NCBI GenBank assembly: GCA_030041195.1
Contig: JASHOI010000790.1
Coordinates: forward strand, 1-8,580
Length of the DNA: 8,580 nucleotides
Direction: 5' to 3'
From: Streptosporangiaceae bacterium
Lineage (GTDB): Bacteria > Actinomycetota > Actinomycetes > Streptosporangiales > Streptosporangiaceae
A model generated the notes under the pieces. That model had not been told where the DNA came from. It ran no database searches and worked only from the letters and a program-made list of their open reading frames with translations. Each line of letters starts with the position of its first letter. Positions within the stretch are counted from its first letter, which is position 1. This document shows, piece after piece, positions 7,528 through 8,580 of this stretch. The position numbers were made by a program, and so were the translations under genes.

Positions 7528-7654
7528 CGATTGGGCAGCGACGCCGCGGCGCCACCGGGGTATGGGTCAGCGAGCTGTGCGTGGCACCATGATGTTCGGC
7601 GGATGGGGCACCAAGGACCACTGGCCGCAGCCACAGCCTGAGATGGCGAGGTAA
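7524..7654 (+). pseudogene. Aldo/keto reductase N-terminal fragment, frameshifted and truncated
   Basis: GTG 7524 overlaps the regulator stop (GTGA) and is preceded by AGGAG at 7514-7518. It opens a frame reading MTIGQRRRGATGVWVSELCV. At about 7583 one base appears to be missing: shifting to the other frame gives GTMMFGGWGTKDH, which joins exactly as in the N-terminus of AKR proteins (RxLGxTGxxVSELCLGTMMFGxWGxxDH). After DH the family match ends, and a stop (TAA) comes at 7652-7654. Roughly 300 residues, including the whole catalytic tetrad, are missing. This is a different AKR branch from the intact gene at 5556-6416. It was probably co-translated with the regulator before decay. The motif match is from memory; the frameshift itself is visible. 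Confidence 0.6.
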
Positions 7655-7696
7655 CCGCCTGCCGCCCCGGCCTTGTGCAGCACGTTCACGTGATGT

Positions 7697-7725
7697 GTGA
7701 CTGAAGCGCTTGGACGGGCTAACCT
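7697..7725 (+). promoter_or_regulatory. Possible promoter of the sigma-factor fragment
   Basis: GTGACT (7697-7702), 17 nt, then TAACCT (7720-7725) resembles a weak housekeeping promoter (TTGACA / TAnnnT), with an expected start near 7732 and ATG at 7753. The perfect 8-bp palindrome TCACGTGA (7686-7693) lies 3 nt upstream and could be an operator, but may be chance. Confidence 0.25.
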
Positions 7726-7752
7726 GCCGGGCCTTGTCCGGCACTATGTGGT

Positions 7753-8142
7753 ATGGATGGCGAACGCGCCATGGGTGAGTCTGACGCGGACCTCGTCTTG
7801 GCCTCGTTGCGGGGCGAGAAGGATGCTTTCGCCGCGTTGATCCTCCGTCACCAGCCCACGGCGGTCGCGCTTGCCGCCCGCGTGCTCGGGTCGGCCGACC
7901 TTGGCAACGACGCCGTGCAGGAGGCCACGATCGCGGCCATGAGCGGCCTGGATCAGCTGCGCTCTGCAGACCGGTTCGGCGCATGGTTCTGCGCGCTGTG
8001 CATTACGGGTTCTGCTTGTTCGTGCGCGGCGGCTGCGACCGTGCAGGCGGCGCGCACGAAGGCGGCGACGGCCGGCGAGCGCGCGTCCTGGGGCCAGGCC
8101 AGGGCCAGCGTGGCGTCCGGAAGGTCGCTGACCGGCCGGTAG
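7753..8142 (+). pseudogene. ECF-type RNA polymerase sigma factor, 5' fragment (region 2 only)
   Basis: The first ~84 residues read as sigma-70 region 2 of an ECF factor: DADLVLASLRGEKDAFAALI (11-30), then VALAARVLGSADLGNDAVQEATIAAM (38-63) and LDQLRSADRFGAWFCAL (66-82). After about position 8005 the frame switches to a low-complexity Ala/Cys/Arg run (ACSCAAAATVQAARTKAAT), which is the antisense of the LysR gene. The frame ends at 8142 with no region 4, the -35-binding domain, so the product could not act as a normal sigma factor. Either ATG 7753 or ATG 7771 could be the start; the second gives the more typical MGESDADLV. The true sigma-derived part is about 7753-8005. Family assignment is good, and truncation is inferred from the loss of similarity and the tail-to-tail junction. 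Confidence 0.65.
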
Positions 8143-8580
8143 GCAACCCCGGGTCGCGGGTAACGGCGGGCGACCGAGACAGGGGAGAAGAACACGACGC
8201 TGCCCGTCTCGACAAGGCTGAAGATCTCCGACAGGTTCGAGGCCGGCGGCGCCTGGCCGGCCCGGCGAGGTCCGGCGGGACGGCCGTGGCTTGCCGCGGA
8301 TCCGCCGGGGAGCCTGCGGCCGGCCAGATCGGCCAGGCACAGCCGCGTCCGGGCGGCCAGCGGGTCGGCGGCGGCCAGCGCGACCAGGAGCGGCTCGGTC
8401 AGCAGCGGCTCGCTGTCCAGGCCGCGGCCGTCGAAGGGGCACAGCAGGAGTCCCACGTCAGCGCGGCCGTCGCGCAGCGCCCGCGGCTGCTCGCCGAATC
8501 CTCCGAGGATCAGCTCCGGCGGCAGCGCCGCATCGTCGGCGCGGTAGGCATCGAGGATCTGCGGCAGCAGGCCGCCGTCG
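7953..8580 (-). CDS. LysR-family transcriptional regulator, C-terminal part
   Basis: This is the effector-binding half of a LysR-type regulator; the helix-turn-helix N-terminus lies beyond the right edge. About 208 codons are visible. The frame enters as GGLLPQILDAYRADD, then has LRDGRADVGLLLCPFDG, LLTEPLLVALAAADPLA and DLAGRRLP, all in the order expected of the LysR substrate-binding domain. NLSEIFSLVETGSVVFFSPVSV and YRPVSDLPDATLALAWP mark its second half, and SPAVAAFVRAA its final helix. After about AAHEQAEPV the last ~16 residues (MHSAQNHAPNRSAERS) are encoded opposite the sigma-factor fragment and look like an accidental extension, so the original stop seems to have been lost at the junction. 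The domain itself looks complete and could still work. Regulated genes and ligand are unknown. Confidence 0.85.
   Translation of the reverse strand, partial: DGGLLPQILDAYRADDAALPPELILGGFGEQPRALRDGRADVGLLLCPFDGRGLDSEPLLTEPLLVALAAADPLAARTRLCLADLAGRRLPGGSAASHGRPAGPRRAGQAPPASNLSEIFSLVETGSVVFFSPVSVARRYPRPGVAYRPVSDLPDATLALAWPQDARSPAVAAFVRAACTVAAAAHEQAEPVMHSAQNHAPNRSAERS

Noticed and set aside
1..8580. CRISPR arrays, tRNA or rRNA genes, transposases, attachment sites
   Set aside because: I saw no regularly spaced repeats, no tRNA-like cloverleaf or rRNA-like stretch, no transposase or integrase motifs and no long terminal inverted repeats.

Overview
The window is strongly GC-rich. Its genes favour G or C at third codon positions, use GTG and TTG starts, and are often packed with overlapping stop/start codons. 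It also has an MmyB-type XRE regulator diverging from an oxidoreductase gene. Together these point to a high-GC actinomycete; the genus cannot be told from the sequence.

Positions 1-4030 (minus strand) hold the first four genes of an oligopeptide/dipeptide-type ABC importer operon. In transcription order these are a family 5 solute-binding lipoprotein (3951 down to 2401), a DppB-like permease (2388-1348), a DppC-like permease (1348-416) and a DppD-like ATPase (from 419, running off the left edge). The genes are separated by 12 nt or overlap by 1-4 nt, so they are almost certainly co-transcribed and translationally coupled. The lipoprotein captures a substrate outside the cell, the two permeases form the channel, and the ATPase drives uptake. 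A second ATPase is probably outside the window.

Positions 4030-5560 (plus strand) carry a short relic resembling the C-terminus of prolyl oligopeptidase (about 4132-4275). It is followed at once, in another frame, by an unassigned gene of about 379 codons with features reminiscent of the HIT / galactose-1-phosphate uridylyltransferase fold. A strong hairpin follows its stop codon.

Positions 5556-7660 hold a divergent pair: an aldo/keto reductase (minus strand) and an MmyB-like XRE transcription factor (plus strand), sharing a 184-bp control region with an imperfect palindrome. Directly behind the regulator, with a well-placed Shine-Dalgarno and a GTGA overlap, lies the first ~33 codons of a second, different aldo/keto reductase, broken by a frameshift and then truncated.

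Positions 7690-8580 hold the 5' part of an ECF-type sigma factor gene (plus strand). It stops matching the family after region 2 and abuts, tail to tail, the 3' part of a LysR-family regulator gene (minus strand) that runs off the right edge.

The intact genes belong to ordinary families and I see no convincing new multi-gene system. What stands out is three gene fragments (POP C-terminus, AKR N-terminus, sigma-factor N-terminus) within about 4 kb, which suggests a rearranged, decaying accessory region.
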